From Candidatus Avelusimicrobium aviculae (GTDB lineage Bacteria; Elusimicrobiota; Elusimicrobia; Elusimicrobiales; Elusimicrobiaceae): a stretch of 64,000 bases of DNA. Below the pieces are notes generated by a model. That model worked only from the letters and a program-made list of their open reading frames with translations, was not told where the DNA came from and made no database searches. The translations under genes and the position numbers were made by a program. The stretch lies in contig CALUXF010000002.1 in NCBI GenBank assembly GCA_944324655.1, forward strand, positions 60,465-124,464, in the 5' to 3' direction. Shown one piece after another: positions 1 through 9,640 of this stretch (position 1 is its first letter; the number at the start of each line of letters is the position of its first letter).

Positions 1-1
1 T

Positions 2-82
2 TATGCCGAGGCTTACGTAAAAGGCAAACTTTGCACGCAAGCCTGTTTGACTTTTATTTTAGGAGAAAACCTTCATGCCTAA
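2..82 (+). CDS. fabZ: 3-hydroxyacyl-ACP dehydratase, C-terminal end (partial)
   Basis: An open frame enters from the left edge and codes for 26 residues ending at TAA 80-82. The peptide (AEAYVKGKLCTQACLTFILGE) resembles the last beta strand of the FabZ hot-dog fold, where AEA.V.GK...A.LTF is typical. FabZ dehydrates 3-hydroxyacyl-ACP in fatty acid synthesis. It is commonly encoded just before lpxA, sometimes fused to LpxC, so the missing part could be either FabZ alone or an LpxC-FabZ fusion. The stop overlaps the lpxA start by 8 bases, which suggests translational coupling. Confidence 0.7.
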   Translation, partial: YAEAYVKGKLCTQACLTFILGENLHA

Positions 83-875
83 TATACATCCCACCGCTGT
101 TATAGATCCTTCGGCTCAAATAGACCGCTCCACCCAAATAGGCCCTTTTACCGTAATTGGGCCCAATGTCATCATCGGAAAAGATAACATCATCGGCCCC
201 CACTGCGTTATAGAAAACACTACTATGGGTGATAAAAACCGCATTATCGCCAGCGCGTTTATCGGCGTTATGCCGCAAGATTTATCTTATAACGGGGAAG
301 ACACCCGCGTCGTAATGGGCAACGGCAACCAAATACGCGAATGCGTCACCATTCACCGCTCCACTAAGCTGGACGTTCCCACCTCTATCGGCAACAACTG
401 CCTGCTGATGGCAAACTCCCATGTAGCGCATGACTGCCATTTAGGCAATAATATTATTGTTGCCAACAGTACCGGCATCGCCGGACATGTTATTGTGGAA
501 GACCGGGTGGTAATGTCGGGCATGGTGGGCATACACCAATTTGTACGCGTGGGTACTATGGCTATGCTTTCCGGCGGAGCCATGCTGCCGCTGGATATTC
601 CCCCCTACTGCATCGCCCAAGGGGAACGCGCCCGCCTGGTGGGCCTCAATATTGTAGGCATGCGCCGCGCCGGCCTTTCGCGCGAAACCATTATGGAAAT
701 CCGCCGCGCTTTTAAAACCTTGTTCCGCGGAACCAAACGTCTGGAAGAAGCCATGGCCGAACTGGAGGCCGAGCACCCTTGCAAAGAAGTGCAGCATATG
801 ATTGATTTTTGCCGCGCCTCTTCCCGCGGGGTGGCCCTGGCCAAACGCAAAGTGAACGAAGCTGATAATGACTGA
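75..875 (+). CDS. lpxA: UDP-N-acetylglucosamine acyltransferase LpxA
   Basis: LpxA catalyses the first step of lipid A synthesis in the cytoplasm, moving a 3-hydroxyacyl chain from ACP to UDP-GlcNAc. The 266-residue length is the family norm. The N-terminal two thirds is a left-handed beta helix of hexapeptide repeats (for example IDPSAQIDRSTQIGPFTVIG at residues 10-29). The SHVAHDCHLG segment holds the usual catalytic histidine, and GMVGIHQFVRVG is present. A helical C-terminal domain follows. The ATG at 75 has AGGAGA upstream at 61-66. The gene overlaps the fabZ end by 8 bases and lpxI by 8 bases, so the three are likely one operon. Confidence 0.97.
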   Translation: MPNIHPTAVIDPSAQIDRSTQIGPFTVIGPNVIIGKDNIIGPHCVIENTTMGDKNRIIASAFIGVMPQDLSYNGEDTRVVMGNGNQIRECVTIHRSTKLDVPTSIGNNCLLMANSHVAHDCHLGNNIIVANSTGIAGHVIVEDRVVMSGMVGIHQFVRVGTMAMLSGGAMLPLDIPPYCIAQGERARLVGLNIVGMRRAGLSRETIMEIRRAFKTLFRGTKRLEEAMAELEAEHPCKEVQHMIDFCRASSRGVALAKRKVNEADND

Positions 876-1692
876 GAAAATAGGAATCATCGCGGGTGAA
901 GGAAAAATGCCCCTCTACATAGCCCAAAAAGCCGCACAAAAAGGCTATGAGGTGGTTATTGCCGGCATTAAAGGCAACGCCCGTGAAGAGGACTTCAAAC
1001 ATATTACCGGCGTTTTTCGTCCGCTTAGGCTGGGGCAGTTGGGCGCCGGACTGGAATTTTTTAAATCCCACGGCGTTAAAAAAATCTTAATGGCGGGAAG
1101 AGTACAACATACCTCTATATTTGCCAATTTAATGCCGGATTTGCGGGGCGCCAAATTTTTGGCTTCCCTAAAAAATATGGGCACCCAGTATTTATTATCC
1201 CGCGTAATAGACGAGTTTAAAAAAGAAGGCATAGAATTTACCAATTCCGCCTTGTTTTTGGAAGATTTCATGCCGGGCAAAGGGGTTTTGACCAAACGCC
1301 CTCCCACCCCGCAGGAAACGCAAGCGGCCTCTTTTGGGTTTAAAATAGCCAAAACCGTGGCCGGGCTGGATATTGGGCTCACCTGCGTGGTAAGCCAAAA
1401 CGCCACTATTGCGGTGGAAGGGATGGAAGGAACGGATAAATGTATTCTGCGCGCGGGGGAATTATATAAAAAATCCGCCGATAAAGAATCCGCCGTGGCC
1501 GTGGTGAAAGTGGCCCGCCCCCAGCAAGATGAACGCTTTGACTTGCCCGTCATCGGCAAAGGCACGGTGGAAAGCCTGAAAAAAGCCGGTTTTAAGATGC
1601 TGGCTTTTGAGGCCGGGAAAACCTTGGTTTTAGACTTAGAAGACGTAATACGCCTGGCGGATAAATACGGCATTACAGTGGCCGCTATTTAA
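868..1692 (+). CDS. lpxI: UDP-2,3-diacylglucosamine pyrophosphatase LpxI
   Basis: This 274-residue protein matches the LpxI (DUF1009) family. It opens with IGIIAGEGKMPLYIA and has the conserved KILMAGRVQ segment, followed by the C-terminal GKGTVESLKKAGFKMLAFEAGKT region. LpxI hydrolyses UDP-2,3-diacylglucosamine to lipid X, the fourth step of lipid A synthesis. It stands in for LpxH in alphaproteobacteria and several other phyla. The ATG overlaps the end of lpxA by 8 bases, supporting a shared transcript. A terminator follows at 1714-1740, so this is the last gene of the lipid A unit. Confidence 0.95.
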   Translation: MTEKIGIIAGEGKMPLYIAQKAAQKGYEVVIAGIKGNAREEDFKHITGVFRPLRLGQLGAGLEFFKSHGVKKILMAGRVQHTSIFANLMPDLRGAKFLASLKNMGTQYLLSRVIDEFKKEGIEFTNSALFLEDFMPGKGVLTKRPPTPQETQAASFGFKIAKTVAGLDIGLTCVVSQNATIAVEGMEGTDKCILRAGELYKKSADKESAVAVVKVARPQQDERFDLPVIGKGTVESLKKAGFKMLAFEAGKTLVLDLEDVIRLADKYGITVAAI

Positions 1693-1713
1693 GAAATAAA
1701 TTTTCTCTTATCC

Positions 1714-1740
1714 AACCCGGCTTATATGCCGGGTTTTTTA
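1714..1740 (+). terminator. Rho-independent terminator after lpxI
   Basis: An 8-bp stem AACCCGGC / GCCGGGTT encloses the loop TTATAT and runs into a T tract. It lies 22 bases after the lpxI stop and should end the lipid A transcript. Confidence 0.85.
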
Positions 1741-1764
1741 TGGTTTTTAAACTTTTTTACAGGC

Positions 1765-1793
1765 TTTTCAAAAAGCCCCTTATTTGATAGTAT
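1765..1793 (+). promoter_or_regulatory. Candidate sigma-70 promoter for tpiA
   Basis: TTTTCA at 1765-1770 and TAGTAT at 1788-1793 are separated by 17 bases, each matching 4 of 6 consensus positions. The site lies in the AT-rich gap between the lpxI terminator and tpiA. The match is modest. Confidence 0.4.
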
Positions 1794-1859
1794 TTAATAG
1801 GATACTTCCCCCCTTTTGCGGGAGGATATTTTGCCGTATTTTATTTAAGAGGAAAAAAC

Positions 1860-2618
1860 ATGACTAAAAGAACACCTATCATCGCCGGAAATTGGAAAAT
1901 GCATAACACGCTGGCGGAATCCGCCGCGCTGATTGAAGGCTTAACCAAAAATTTTGAAAATAAACAAAACGCAGAAGTAATTGTGGCCCCGTCTTACACT
2001 TCTTTGGCTAAAGTGGCCGAATTGTGCAAAGGCACGGCTATTCAAGTAGCCGCCCAAGACGTACACTGGGAAGACAAAGGCGCTTTTACCAGCGCGGTTT
2101 CCCCCGTGCAGGCTAAAGATGCCGGCGCCACCCACACCATTATCGGCCACAGCGAACGCCGCAGCGTATTTGGCGATACCGATGAAATCTTAAACAAAAA
2201 AGTAGCCGCCGCTTTGCGCCACGGCTTAACCGTTATCTTCTGCGTGGGCGAAACCTTGGAAGAACGCGAAGCCAACAAAACCCTTAGCGTAATTGAAAGC
2301 CAGCTGGAAGGCGGCTTGAAAGGTTTCAGCGAAGCGGATTTGAAAGGTTTAATTATCGCTTATGAACCGGTATGGGCTATCGGTACCGGCAAAACCGCCA
2401 CGCCGGAACAAGCGCAGGAAGTACACGCCGCTATCCGCAAATATTTAGCCGGTAAATACTCCGACGCTTTTGCCCAAGCCACCCGCATTTTATACGGCGG
2501 CAGCGTAAAAGATTCCAATGTGGACGAAATTATGGCAAAAGAAGACGTGGACGGCGCTTTGGTGGGCGGCCAGTCTTTAATTGCGGAAAAATTCCGCCGC
2601 ATTATCAACTTTAACTAA
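1860..2618 (+). CDS. tpiA: Triosephosphate isomerase
   Basis: TpiA interconverts dihydroxyacetone phosphate and glyceraldehyde 3-phosphate in glycolysis. All signature residues are visible: N11 and K13 in GNWKM, the electrophilic H97 in IIGHSERR, the catalytic base E169 in [11 protein letters not shown], and the phosphate-binding YGGSV and GALVGG loops. The 252-residue length is normal. An AAGAGG ribosome site precedes the ATG. Ten bases separate the stop from deoC, so the two are probably co-transcribed. The pair links glycolysis to deoxyribose catabolism, because DeoC releases glyceraldehyde 3-phosphate. Confidence 0.98.
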   Translation: MTKRTPIIAGNWKMHNTLAESAALIEGLTKNFENKQNAEVIVAPSYTSLAKVAELCKGTAIQVAAQDVHWEDKGAFTSAVSPVQAKDAGATHTIIGHSERRSVFGDTDEILNKKVAAALRHGLTVIFCVGETLEEREANKTLSVIESQLEGGLKGFSEADLKGLIIAYEPVWAIGTGKTATPEQAQEVHAAIRKYLAGKYSDAFAQATRILYGGSVKDSNVDEIMAKEDVDGALVGGQSLIAEKFRRIINFN

Positions 2619-2628
2619 AAGAGGCTTT

Positions 2629-3273
2629 ATGAACTTGGCCAAAGTGATAGACCACACCCTGTTAAAACCCACGGCTTCCCTGGCGGATATAGAAAAACTT
2701 TGCCGGGAAGCGTTGGAATACGGTTTTTACAGCGTTTGCGTGAACCCCTGCTGGGTTAGCGCGGCGCACGCTTTGTTAAAAGACAGCGATGTAAAAACCT
2801 GCACGGTGATTGGTTTTCCCTTAGGGGCCAATACTACGCAGGCCAAAGTTTTTGAAGCTAAAAACGCGTTGGAAAACGGCGCCGACGAACTGGACATGGT
2901 CATCAACATCGGCGCCCTGAAAGGCAAAGATTATCAAACCGTCTCCCAAGACATACGCCAAATCCGCGGCTTGGGGGACGGCTTTATTCTAAAAGTAATT
3001 ATTGAAACGTCCGAGTTAACAGACGAGGAAAAAGTAAAAGCCTGCCAGCTGGCGGCTGAGGCGGGCGCCGATTTTGTAAAAACCTCCACCGGGTTTTCAA
3101 GCGGGGGAGCCACCGTAAAAGACGTTGCTTTAATGAAGAAGTCTATCCCCGCCGCCATGCAGGTAAAAGCCTCCGGCGGCGTGCGTACGCGCGCGGATGC
3201 GGAGGCTATGCTGGCAGCGGGAGCCTCCCGTTTGGGCGCTAGCAGCGGCATTAAAATTATTGAGGGCAAATGA
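2629..3273 (+). CDS. deoC: Deoxyribose-phosphate aldolase
   Basis: DeoC splits 2-deoxyribose 5-phosphate into acetaldehyde and glyceraldehyde 3-phosphate. I start it at ATG 2629 ([12 protein letters not shown]), preceded by AAAAGAGG. A longer frame starting at 2581 would run through the end of tpiA and is not needed. The 214-residue protein has the Schiff-base lysine K151 in VKTSTGF, a second active-site lysine K180 in VKASGG, and the acidic DELDMV segment at 86-91. The last bases form an ATGA overlap with the next gene, so translation is probably coupled. Confidence 0.96.
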   Translation: MNLAKVIDHTLLKPTASLADIEKLCREALEYGFYSVCVNPCWVSAAHALLKDSDVKTCTVIGFPLGANTTQAKVFEAKNALENGADELDMVINIGALKGKDYQTVSQDIRQIRGLGDGFILKVIIETSELTDEEKVKACQLAAEAGADFVKTSTGFSSGGATVKDVALMKKSIPAAMQVKASGGVRTRADAEAMLAAGASRLGASSGIKIIEGK

Positions 3274-6200
3274 TTAATAACTGGGATATTATCTCTCATA
3301 TTGATCCGCAGACCAAGAGTTTGCTTTACAGCCTGGTAACTGACGGAACAGAGCATGACGCCCGGCTTATAGCAAAAAAGCTGGAAGGATACGCGCAGCC
3401 TCCGGTTCCGGCCGTGGCCCCGTTTGTGTATCAGTTTGATTTGCCGTCTGATATGGACGAGGGCATGTTGGATAAAATTCGCACGGCTGTGGCGGAAGGC
3501 GTTGCCCAAACCAATAAAGTAAACCAGTTTGTTCCGGGCGGCGTATTGGGGGAACCTCTCTTTAACCAAGAGGTTACCAAAGAAGACAAAGATTTTCCTA
3601 CATTTTTAACCTTAGATCCCTCTGCCAGCTTTTTCCAACCGCAGGACAGCCAGTCCGACGGGAAAGAAAACAAAGAACGCCGCTCTATTAATTTAGAAAA
3701 CGCGGCTGATTTAAAATTGGAACAACAAACGCTGCAAACGCCGGATGTATCTGTTAAGGATACGCCCCAACCGCCAGTTCCTTCTGCGCCCCGGCAAGAA
3801 CAAACGCAAGAAGAAAAATTTCCCACTTCGCCGGAATCGGCGGAGCCTTGGCCCGCCGCTTCAGCGCCGCAACCTCCGCAACCGGCCGCCCCCGCGGAGC
3901 AAGAAGAACTCCTTCGCGAAGAAGCGCCGTCGCAAGAAGCTTTGCAAGAAGAAACGCAAACCGGAAATCCCATTAACGACAAAGACATGTTAATTAAAGA
4001 CATGGAAGGGACGTTGCTTGACCAAATGCCGCTGGAAGATATTTTTGAAGCCAGAACAAAATATGATATGTTCTTGGACGTGAACGACCCGCAAGCCAAT
4101 CAGCAGGCCGCCCAGCTCAGAGAACAAAGAATAGACAATCTGGCCGACGGGAAAGACAGCCTGGAAGAAACCTTTAATGTTTTTGAACAAAAACTAAGAG
4201 AAGAAACCAATTTCATGGACGTTAATGATATTTCTGAATTGGAACGCATACCGCGCAAAAAACAGGAAATTTCCCTTACGCAGATTTCATCTCATAATGT
4301 GGATCAGTCCAAAACACCCAAAGAAGTAAAACCGGAAGACAGTCTTCCGCCCGACGCCCCAGACAACGATTCCCTTAAGTTGCACGGCCGGGTTGCACAG
4401 GAAGGAGAAGGGACTATTCAAATTCCGCAAGAAATTCCCACTGTTTCCAATGTTCCTCCGGCCGAACCGCAAACCCAAACGGAAAACACTTTAAAATTAA
4501 ACCGCCGGGAAGATACTTCTATGCAGTCTGTTTCGTTCAACCAAGTACAGAACGTGCCCGAACAGGGTTTTCAAGACCAACCTGGGGGGAAACAACTGCC
4601 GGATGAGGTGGAACTATTAAACACCGTTCCTCCCGTTCCGGGCGCTACGGTGCGCCATTTTAATGCCACCCAACACCCGCGTCCCCCCCAAAGCGCTCAG
4701 CCGGAAGGGGATCTGCCGGAAATTACCATACGGGAAAAAATAGATTCTTTAGACAAAACTTTTAATTTGGAAACCACCATGAATACGGAGGTTTTGCGCC
4801 GCACGTTCCAACAAACGCTAAGCGACACGACCCCTCCTGCCGAGGCACAGGAAAAGCCGGCGCAACCCACGCCTAAACAAACACAGGCGCCCGCGCCCGC
4901 TCCTAAGGAAATTAAACAAGAAAAAGCGGCTCCTTTGCCTGAGCAAAAAACTGCTAAACAACCGGAGAAACAAGAGAATTTACAGCAAATTCCAGTTTCT
5001 CCCAAGCAGACTTTCCGTATCCGGCTGAAAAAAGCCCCGGCGAAGGAAACCCCGACTAAAAATTTACAAAACGATAAAAAGGCGGAACAACATATGGAAG
5101 AAAATAACGAAGAAAAAACAACTTTTCGCATTCGGCGTAAAATAACGGCTCCGCAGCCGCAGGCGCCGCAAGCACCGGCGCAACCGCGTATTCCGGCCCA
5201 GCCGGCGCCCCAGCCTCAAACGGCTCCCGCGCAACAACCGCAGCCGGGCATGTCTTTGGGACCGAATTCTTCCGGGTCAAAAATAGAAAAAACCAAAACC
5301 ATTGACCATTCCATTGAACTGCCTTTATCGGAACTTAAAAAACATAACTGGCCGCTGGAAGTTCCGCTGGTGCCCACGTTTACGTTAGAGAATATGGTCA
5401 TTTCTGTCAATCGTTTTGCGCACGCTACCGCCATCTCCGTTATTGATTCCCCCGGTAAGTTATACAATCCGCTTGTTTTGTACGGACCGACCGGCACCGG
5501 TAAAACCCATTTCTTAAACGCCATCGGCTACGCCATGAGCCAAAAAATGGGCCAGGAAAATATTTTTATGACCAACGGGGTGCGTTTCTCCCGCGGGATC
5601 CAGCGCTATGTAATGGAAGGGAATATTGAGAAGTTTGAGAAATTCATGGATTCCGTTCAAGTATTGCTGATTGACGATATCCATTTGGTAGCCGTCAACG
5701 AACAGAACCGGGTGTATATTTCCAAACTGCTTAACAAGTTTTTGCGGGAACAAAAACAAATTGTCATTACCTCCAAATACCCGCCTGAATCCCTCGCTAA
5801 ATTAGAGGAATTAATCAATTTTAAATTAGATTCCGGCTGGATATCCGAACTCAAAACCGCTCAGGGGCCGGCGCATTTTAAAATCGTCAAAAAAATGTTG
5901 TCCGACAACGGGGTGGATTTAACGGATAACCAAGTAGAATCTTTCTTCGGCGCCCCGAATATGACGCTTAGCACCGTATCGCGCAGCATACGGCGCATCA
6001 AAGTATTGGAAAACGTCATTTTCCCCGGCTTGCCCAATGTGGACCGTTCCCAAGCCATGATTTTAGAGAAACTCCTCGCCACCAAAGGTGAAGACAAAGA
6101 CAGCATGGTGTGGAAACGCGAGATAGATGAAATAACCACCCTTCCCCCGTTTGGGAAAGGCGAATGGGGAAGAATAGGGTTCTTCTACCCGCATAATAAT

Positions 6201-6539
6201 TCCCAAATGATGAATTGGATGGTATACGCATTATCCGAACGGGCCAAAGAGCTGGGCGTAGAGGGCAGCTTTGAAATTGCCGTGCGCTCCTCATACGCTA
6301 CGGAAAATATTATTTCCTCCGCCTTTAAAATCGCCAACCTGTGCGACAACAAAAAATTAAAAGGCGCGGTTATATTAGGTCCTTCCGTACAGACGTGCGA
6401 CCCTTCCGTACGGGAAAATTTCTATGACATTTTAACGCATATGTTAGAGGTTATGTTAATCCGCTGCGGCATTATTAATATGGAAGACGTAAAACTGCCC
6501 AGCACATATGTCAAACTGATATCGGAATTATTGAGGTAG
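3270..6539 (+). CDS. Large protein with disordered N-terminus and DnaA/Hda-like AAA+ domain
   Basis: This 1089-residue protein has three parts. Residues 1 to about 680 are rich in Pro, Gln and Glu and look disordered, with two short FRIR basic motifs. Residues about 690-920 form a DnaA-like AAA+ ATPase with Walker A GPTGTGKT at 739-746, Walker B with D802 and D803, and a DnaA-like sensor region. The last 130 residues form a domain I do not recognise. The DnaA domain IV helix-turn-helix that binds DnaA boxes is not visible, so this is probably not the replication initiator. It may be an Hda-like regulator or a cell-organisation ATPase. The start overlaps the deoC stop (ATGA). Confidence 0.75.
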   Translation: MINNWDIISHIDPQTKSLLYSLVTDGTEHDARLIAKKLEGYAQPPVPAVAPFVYQFDLPSDMDEGMLDKIRTAVAEGVAQTNKVNQFVPGGVLGEPLFNQEVTKEDKDFPTFLTLDPSASFFQPQDSQSDGKENKERRSINLENAADLKLEQQTLQTPDVSVKDTPQPPVPSAPRQEQTQEEKFPTSPESAEPWPAASAPQPPQPAAPAEQEELLREEAPSQEALQEETQTGNPINDKDMLIKDMEGTLLDQMPLEDIFEARTKYDMFLDVNDPQANQQAAQLREQRIDNLADGKDSLEETFNVFEQKLREETNFMDVNDISELERIPRKKQEISLTQISSHNVDQSKTPKEVKPEDSLPPDAPDNDSLKLHGRVAQEGEGTIQIPQEIPTVSNVPPAEPQTQTENTLKLNRREDTSMQSVSFNQVQNVPEQGFQDQPGGKQLPDEVELLNTVPPVPGATVRHFNATQHPRPPQSAQPEGDLPEITIREKIDSLDKTFNLETTMNTEVLRRTFQQTLSDTTPPAEAQEKPAQPTPKQTQAPAPAPKEIKQEKAAPLPEQKTAKQPEKQENLQQIPVSPKQTFRIRLKKAPAKETPTKNLQNDKKAEQHMEENNEEKTTFRIRRKITAPQPQAPQAPAQPRIPAQPAPQPQTAPAQQPQPGMSLGPNSSGSKIEKTKTIDHSIELPLSELKKHNWPLEVPLVPTFTLENMVISVNRFAHATAISVIDSPGKLYNPLVLYGPTGTGKTHFLNAIGYAMSQKMGQENIFMTNGVRFSRGIQRYVMEGNIEKFEKFMDSVQVLLIDDIHLVAVNEQNRVYISKLLNKFLREQKQIVITSKYPPESLAKLEELINFKLDSGWISELKTAQGPAHFKIVKKMLSDNGVDLTDNQVESFFGAPNMTLSTVSRSIRRIKVLENVIFPGLPNVDRSQAMILEKLLATKGEDKDSMVWKREIDEITTLPPFGKGEWGRIGFFYPHNNSQMMNWMVYALSERAKELGVEGSFEIAVRSSYATENIISSAFKIANLCDNKKLKGAVILGPSVQTCDPSVRENFYDILTHMLEVMLIRCGIINMEDVKLPSTYVKLISELLR

Positions 6540-6542
6540 AAC

Positions 6543-6992
6543 ATGAAACGCATTTGTTTGTGTATCGCCGCGGCACTGGCTTTATGCGCCTGCGCAAGCG
6601 GGATGAAATCCGCCGTAAAAGACGGCAAAATAGCGCCGGAATTTAACGATACTTTGGTAGACAGCGAGTATTTATGGGTCAGAGGTTTTGGCGCCGCCAA
6701 CCCGGACCACAAAACCGAATCCCAACGCCGCATCATGAGCCGCGAGGCCGCCATCGCCCACGCTTACCAACGCGCCATTGAAGTATTGTACGGCGCCAAT
6801 TTAGATGCAGACGTGCAAGTGGTAGACGCGGTTTCCTCCGGGTCTACCATTCACTCCTCCGCGGAAGGTTTGGTAAACGGGATGGAACTGGTTTCCACCG
6901 AATATTTGGCCGATGACGGCTGCGCCGTTATCATGCGCCTGCCGCGCCAGCGCATCAGAGAAGCCGGTATTAACTTAAAGGAAAACAACTAA
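6543..6992 (+). CDS. Small lipoprotein, possibly LPP20-like
   Basis: The 149-residue protein starts with a lipoprotein signal (MKRICLCIAAALALCAC), with C17 the likely lipidated cysteine. A compact domain follows, with LWVRGFGAANP, then SREAAIAHAYQRAIEVL, ending in a strand pair. This layout recalls LPP20/FlgT-type domains, where an alanine-rich helix packs on strands. That assignment is by pattern only. It lies 3 bases after the DnaA-like gene and its stop overlaps the next gene's ATG by one base, so the two lipoproteins are likely made together and placed in the envelope. Confidence 0.6.
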   Translation: MKRICLCIAAALALCACASGMKSAVKDGKIAPEFNDTLVDSEYLWVRGFGAANPDHKTESQRRIMSREAAIAHAYQRAIEVLYGANLDADVQVVDAVSSGSTIHSSAEGLVNGMELVSTEYLADDGCAVIMRLPRQRIREAGINLKENN

Positions 6993-8101
6993 TGAAACAT
7001 TTTATTATTTCTTTGTTAGCCCTCAGCATTTTTACGGCCGCCTGCGGTTCCATACGCATAGGCCCCAAAGGGGAAGGGGAATACGTTATTGCGGAATCTT
7101 TGGTTCCGTATGACGAAAACAATCTGCGTCAAATGAAAAAAGACGGCGAGCTGGAAGCCCAAAAACAGGCGGTTGAAAAAGTAGCCGGCGTGTTTATCTC
7201 CTCCACCGCCACGGTAGACCAAGCCCAGCTGGTGGAAGACAAAATCACTTCTAAATCCGCCGGGTTTATCCGCCGTTATCACACTCAAAAAGCCTACCGT
7301 AAAAACGACCAATGGTACACCCGCATCAAAGCCATGGTGCTGGTAAAAGACATTGGGGACGTGATCAAACAGTCCGAATCGGACGCGTTTGCCAAAAAAA
7401 CAACCATTTTGGTGGCCTCCCGTGAAACGGTGGGAGACGAAGTATCTTTAAAGCAAGACTGCAAACAAGCCGTATACCGCGCCATGAAAGAACAACCCTT
7501 CGCCTTGGTAAACGGGGATAATTTAAGCCAAAATAATTTAGAAAGCCCCAATCAAACCATAGACAAAGCCCGCCGCGACGGCGCCCGCTTTTTAATTATT
7601 GCGGACGTGGAAACCAAACCCTTAACCACGCTGGCTACCGGGCTCACCTCTCCGTTCAAAACATACCGAGCCAGCGTAAACATGAAAGCCGTTTCCACCA
7701 AAAATTATGAAGTGGTGGCGGAAGCTTCCCAACAGTTAAGCGGCTTGGACCCGCTGGAAGACATCGCGGCGCAAAAATCCATCTCCGCCGCGTGCGAAGC
7801 GGCCGCCAAGCAACTGGTGGAGCCGCTTAACGCGTCTATCAATTCCGCCTTAAAATACAATTTGCGTGTGGAAAACGTAAACAATATTGAACGCCTGCGC
7901 CAACTGCAGGACATTTTAAAAGAACTGCGCGAAATTGAAGATTTCAATTTGGTAAAGTACAGCAATTCCGCCGCGTATTTTGAAATTTCCGCCAATATTT
8001 CTTCCGGGGAAGAACTGGTGGCAAAAATTCTGCGCAAATACAACCAGAATTTCACGGTCATGGGCGTATCCCCGCAAGGAATTGTACTCAACTTTATTTA
8101 A
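6992..8101 (+). CDS. Lipoprotein with FlgT N-terminal-like domain
   Basis: The 369-residue protein has a lipoprotein signal ending at C18 (TAAC). Residues about 45-120 read LEAQKQAVEKVAGVFISSTATVDQAQLVEDKITSKS in outline. This is the helix-then-strand pattern of the N-terminal domain of FlgT and related LPP20 proteins. A central alpha/beta region (TILVASRETVGDE, then ARFLIIADVETK) resembles the middle domain of such proteins. The C-terminal part is unassigned. No flagellar genes lie nearby, so a general envelope role is more likely than flagellar assembly. Its stop abuts comM. Confidence 0.55.
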   Translation: MKHFIISLLALSIFTAACGSIRIGPKGEGEYVIAESLVPYDENNLRQMKKDGELEAQKQAVEKVAGVFISSTATVDQAQLVEDKITSKSAGFIRRYHTQKAYRKNDQWYTRIKAMVLVKDIGDVIKQSESDAFAKKTTILVASRETVGDEVSLKQDCKQAVYRAMKEQPFALVNGDNLSQNNLESPNQTIDKARRDGARFLIIADVETKPLTTLATGLTSPFKTYRASVNMKAVSTKNYEVVAEASQQLSGLDPLEDIAAQKSISAACEAAAKQLVEPLNASINSALKYNLRVENVNNIERLRQLQDILKELREIEDFNLVKYSNSAAYFEISANISSGEELVAKILRKYNQNFTVMGVSPQGIVLNFI

Positions 8102-9640
8102 ATGCTCTCTAAGGTAAACGCTTGCGCCATTAAAGGCATAGACGGGTTTTTAGTATCGGTAGAGGTGGACATTGCCCCAGGCATGCCCACCTTGTCCGTC
8201 GTTGGGCTGCCGGACACGGAGGTAAAAGAAAGCAAAGAACGCGTGATAGCCGCGCTTCGCAACAGCGGGTTTGACTTTCCGCTCAAACGCATTACCGTAA
8301 ACCTAAGCCCGGCCGAACAGCGCAAAAGCGGCACCCAGTTTGACTTGCCCATAGCCGTTGGCATTCTAGCCGCCAGCCAGCAGCTTTCCCCCGCCGCCAG
8401 CCAAACGTTAGCAAACTATCTTTTTGCCGGGGAACTGGCGTTAGACGGCGCCCTGCGCCCATGCGCCGGGGTTCTGCCTATGCTTATTTCCACCAAAAAC
8501 GCCGGTAAAACGGCGGTTATCCCCCCGCAAAACGTGCAAGAGGGGAATATATCCTCCGTCCCGTTTATTACCCCGCACACGTTAAGGGAACTGGCCGATT
8601 TTTTGGAAGGAAAACTTTCGCAAGAAGCGGTGCAAATAAACTTTATTCCCCCGCTGGCGGAGCCGGAAGAACCCGTGCTGGATTTTTGCGAAGTAAAAGG
8701 CCAACCGCTGGCCAAACGCGCGTTGGAAATAGCCGCCGCCGGCGGGCATAATGTGCTGATGATTGGCTTGCCCGGAACGGGTAAAAGCATGCTGGCAAAG
8801 CGTTTCCCGGGCATACTCCCCCCGCTCACCCAACAGGAAGCGCTGGAAATTACCAAAATTTATTCCATTTGCAACTTAATGGGCAAAAGCCGCCTGATCA
8901 CCAAACGTCCGTTTAGAGATCCGCACCACACCATTTCAGACGCGGCTCTTATCGGAGGCGGCACCAACCCGCGCCCGGGGGAAGTATCCCTGGCGCACAA
9001 CGGCGTGCTGTTTTTGGATGAATTTGCCGAGTTTTCCCGCTCCAGCCTGGAAGTATTGCGCGAACCCTTGGAAAACGGCGTGGTGACCATTTCCCGCGCG
9101 AAAGAAAGCGTTACTTTCCCGGCGCGCTTTACGCTTTTGGCGGCTATGAACCCTTGCCCGTGCGGCAATTTGGGACACCCGCACAAAGCGTGCACCTGTT
9201 CCCCCACGCAAATCAACCGCTACCGCGCCCGCATATCCGGCCCGCTGTTAGACCGTATCGATCTAACCGTTAACTTAAACCCCGTTTCTTATGGGGACTG
9301 GAACCAAAAAACCGAAGGGGAACATTCCAGTGCCATTCTAGCGCGCGTATTGGCCGCGCGGCAGCGCCAGGCAAAGCGTTTTGCCGGTTCACCCACCACC
9401 GCCAACGCGTTTATGACACCGGCCGAAATTAAACAATTTTGCCCGCTTCCCGCCGGGGCGGACACCGTGCTGGAAGCCGCCATGCGCAAACTGGGTTTAA
9501 GCGCGCGCAGCCTGGACAAAATTTTGAAAACCGCCCGCACCATTGCGGATTTGGAACAAAAAGACCAAATAGAAACCCGGCATATTATAGAAGTGCTGCA
9601 ATACCGCCCGCTGGACCGGAAAGGAGTGGCAGACATTTAA
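8102..9640 (+). CDS. comM: YifB/ComM family Mg-chelatase-like AAA+ ATPase
   Basis: The 512-residue protein has the three-part ComM layout: an N-terminal ribosomal-S5-like domain (LSKVNACAIKGIDGFLVSVEVDI), an AAA+ core with Walker A GLPGTGKS near residue 220 and LFLDEFAEF as Walker B, and a C-terminal MgCs domain. The cysteine-rich NPCPCGNLGHPHKACTCS insert is typical. ComM is a hexameric helicase that extends heteroduplexes during natural transformation. The stop and the dprA start share the A of TAATG, which fits coupled expression of two transformation genes. Confidence 0.93.
   Translation: MLSKVNACAIKGIDGFLVSVEVDIAPGMPTLSVVGLPDTEVKESKERVIAALRNSGFDFPLKRITVNLSPAEQRKSGTQFDLPIAVGILAASQQLSPAASQTLANYLFAGELALDGALRPCAGVLPMLISTKNAGKTAVIPPQNVQEGNISSVPFITPHTLRELADFLEGKLSQEAVQINFIPPLAEPEEPVLDFCEVKGQPLAKRALEIAAAGGHNVLMIGLPGTGKSMLAKRFPGILPPLTQQEALEITKIYSICNLMGKSRLITKRPFRDPHHTISDAALIGGGTNPRPGEVSLAHNGVLFLDEFAEFSRSSLEVLREPLENGVVTISRAKESVTFPARFTLLAAMNPCPCGNLGHPHKACTCSPTQINRYRARISGPLLDRIDLTVNLNPVSYGDWNQKTEGEHSSAILARVLAARQRQAKRFAGSPTTANAFMTPAEIKQFCPLPAGADTVLEAAMRKLGLSARSLDKILKTARTIADLEQKDQIETRHIIEVLQYRPLDRKGVADI

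Noticed and set aside
3270..6539. Calling the DnaA-like protein the chromosomal initiator DnaA
   Set aside because: The DNA-binding domain IV is not visible, and no DnaA-box cluster or dnaN lies nearby.
9439..9639. Upstream extension of dprA
   Set aside because: The extension lies inside comM and has no ribosome site. The ATG at 9640 overlaps the comM stop as TAATG.
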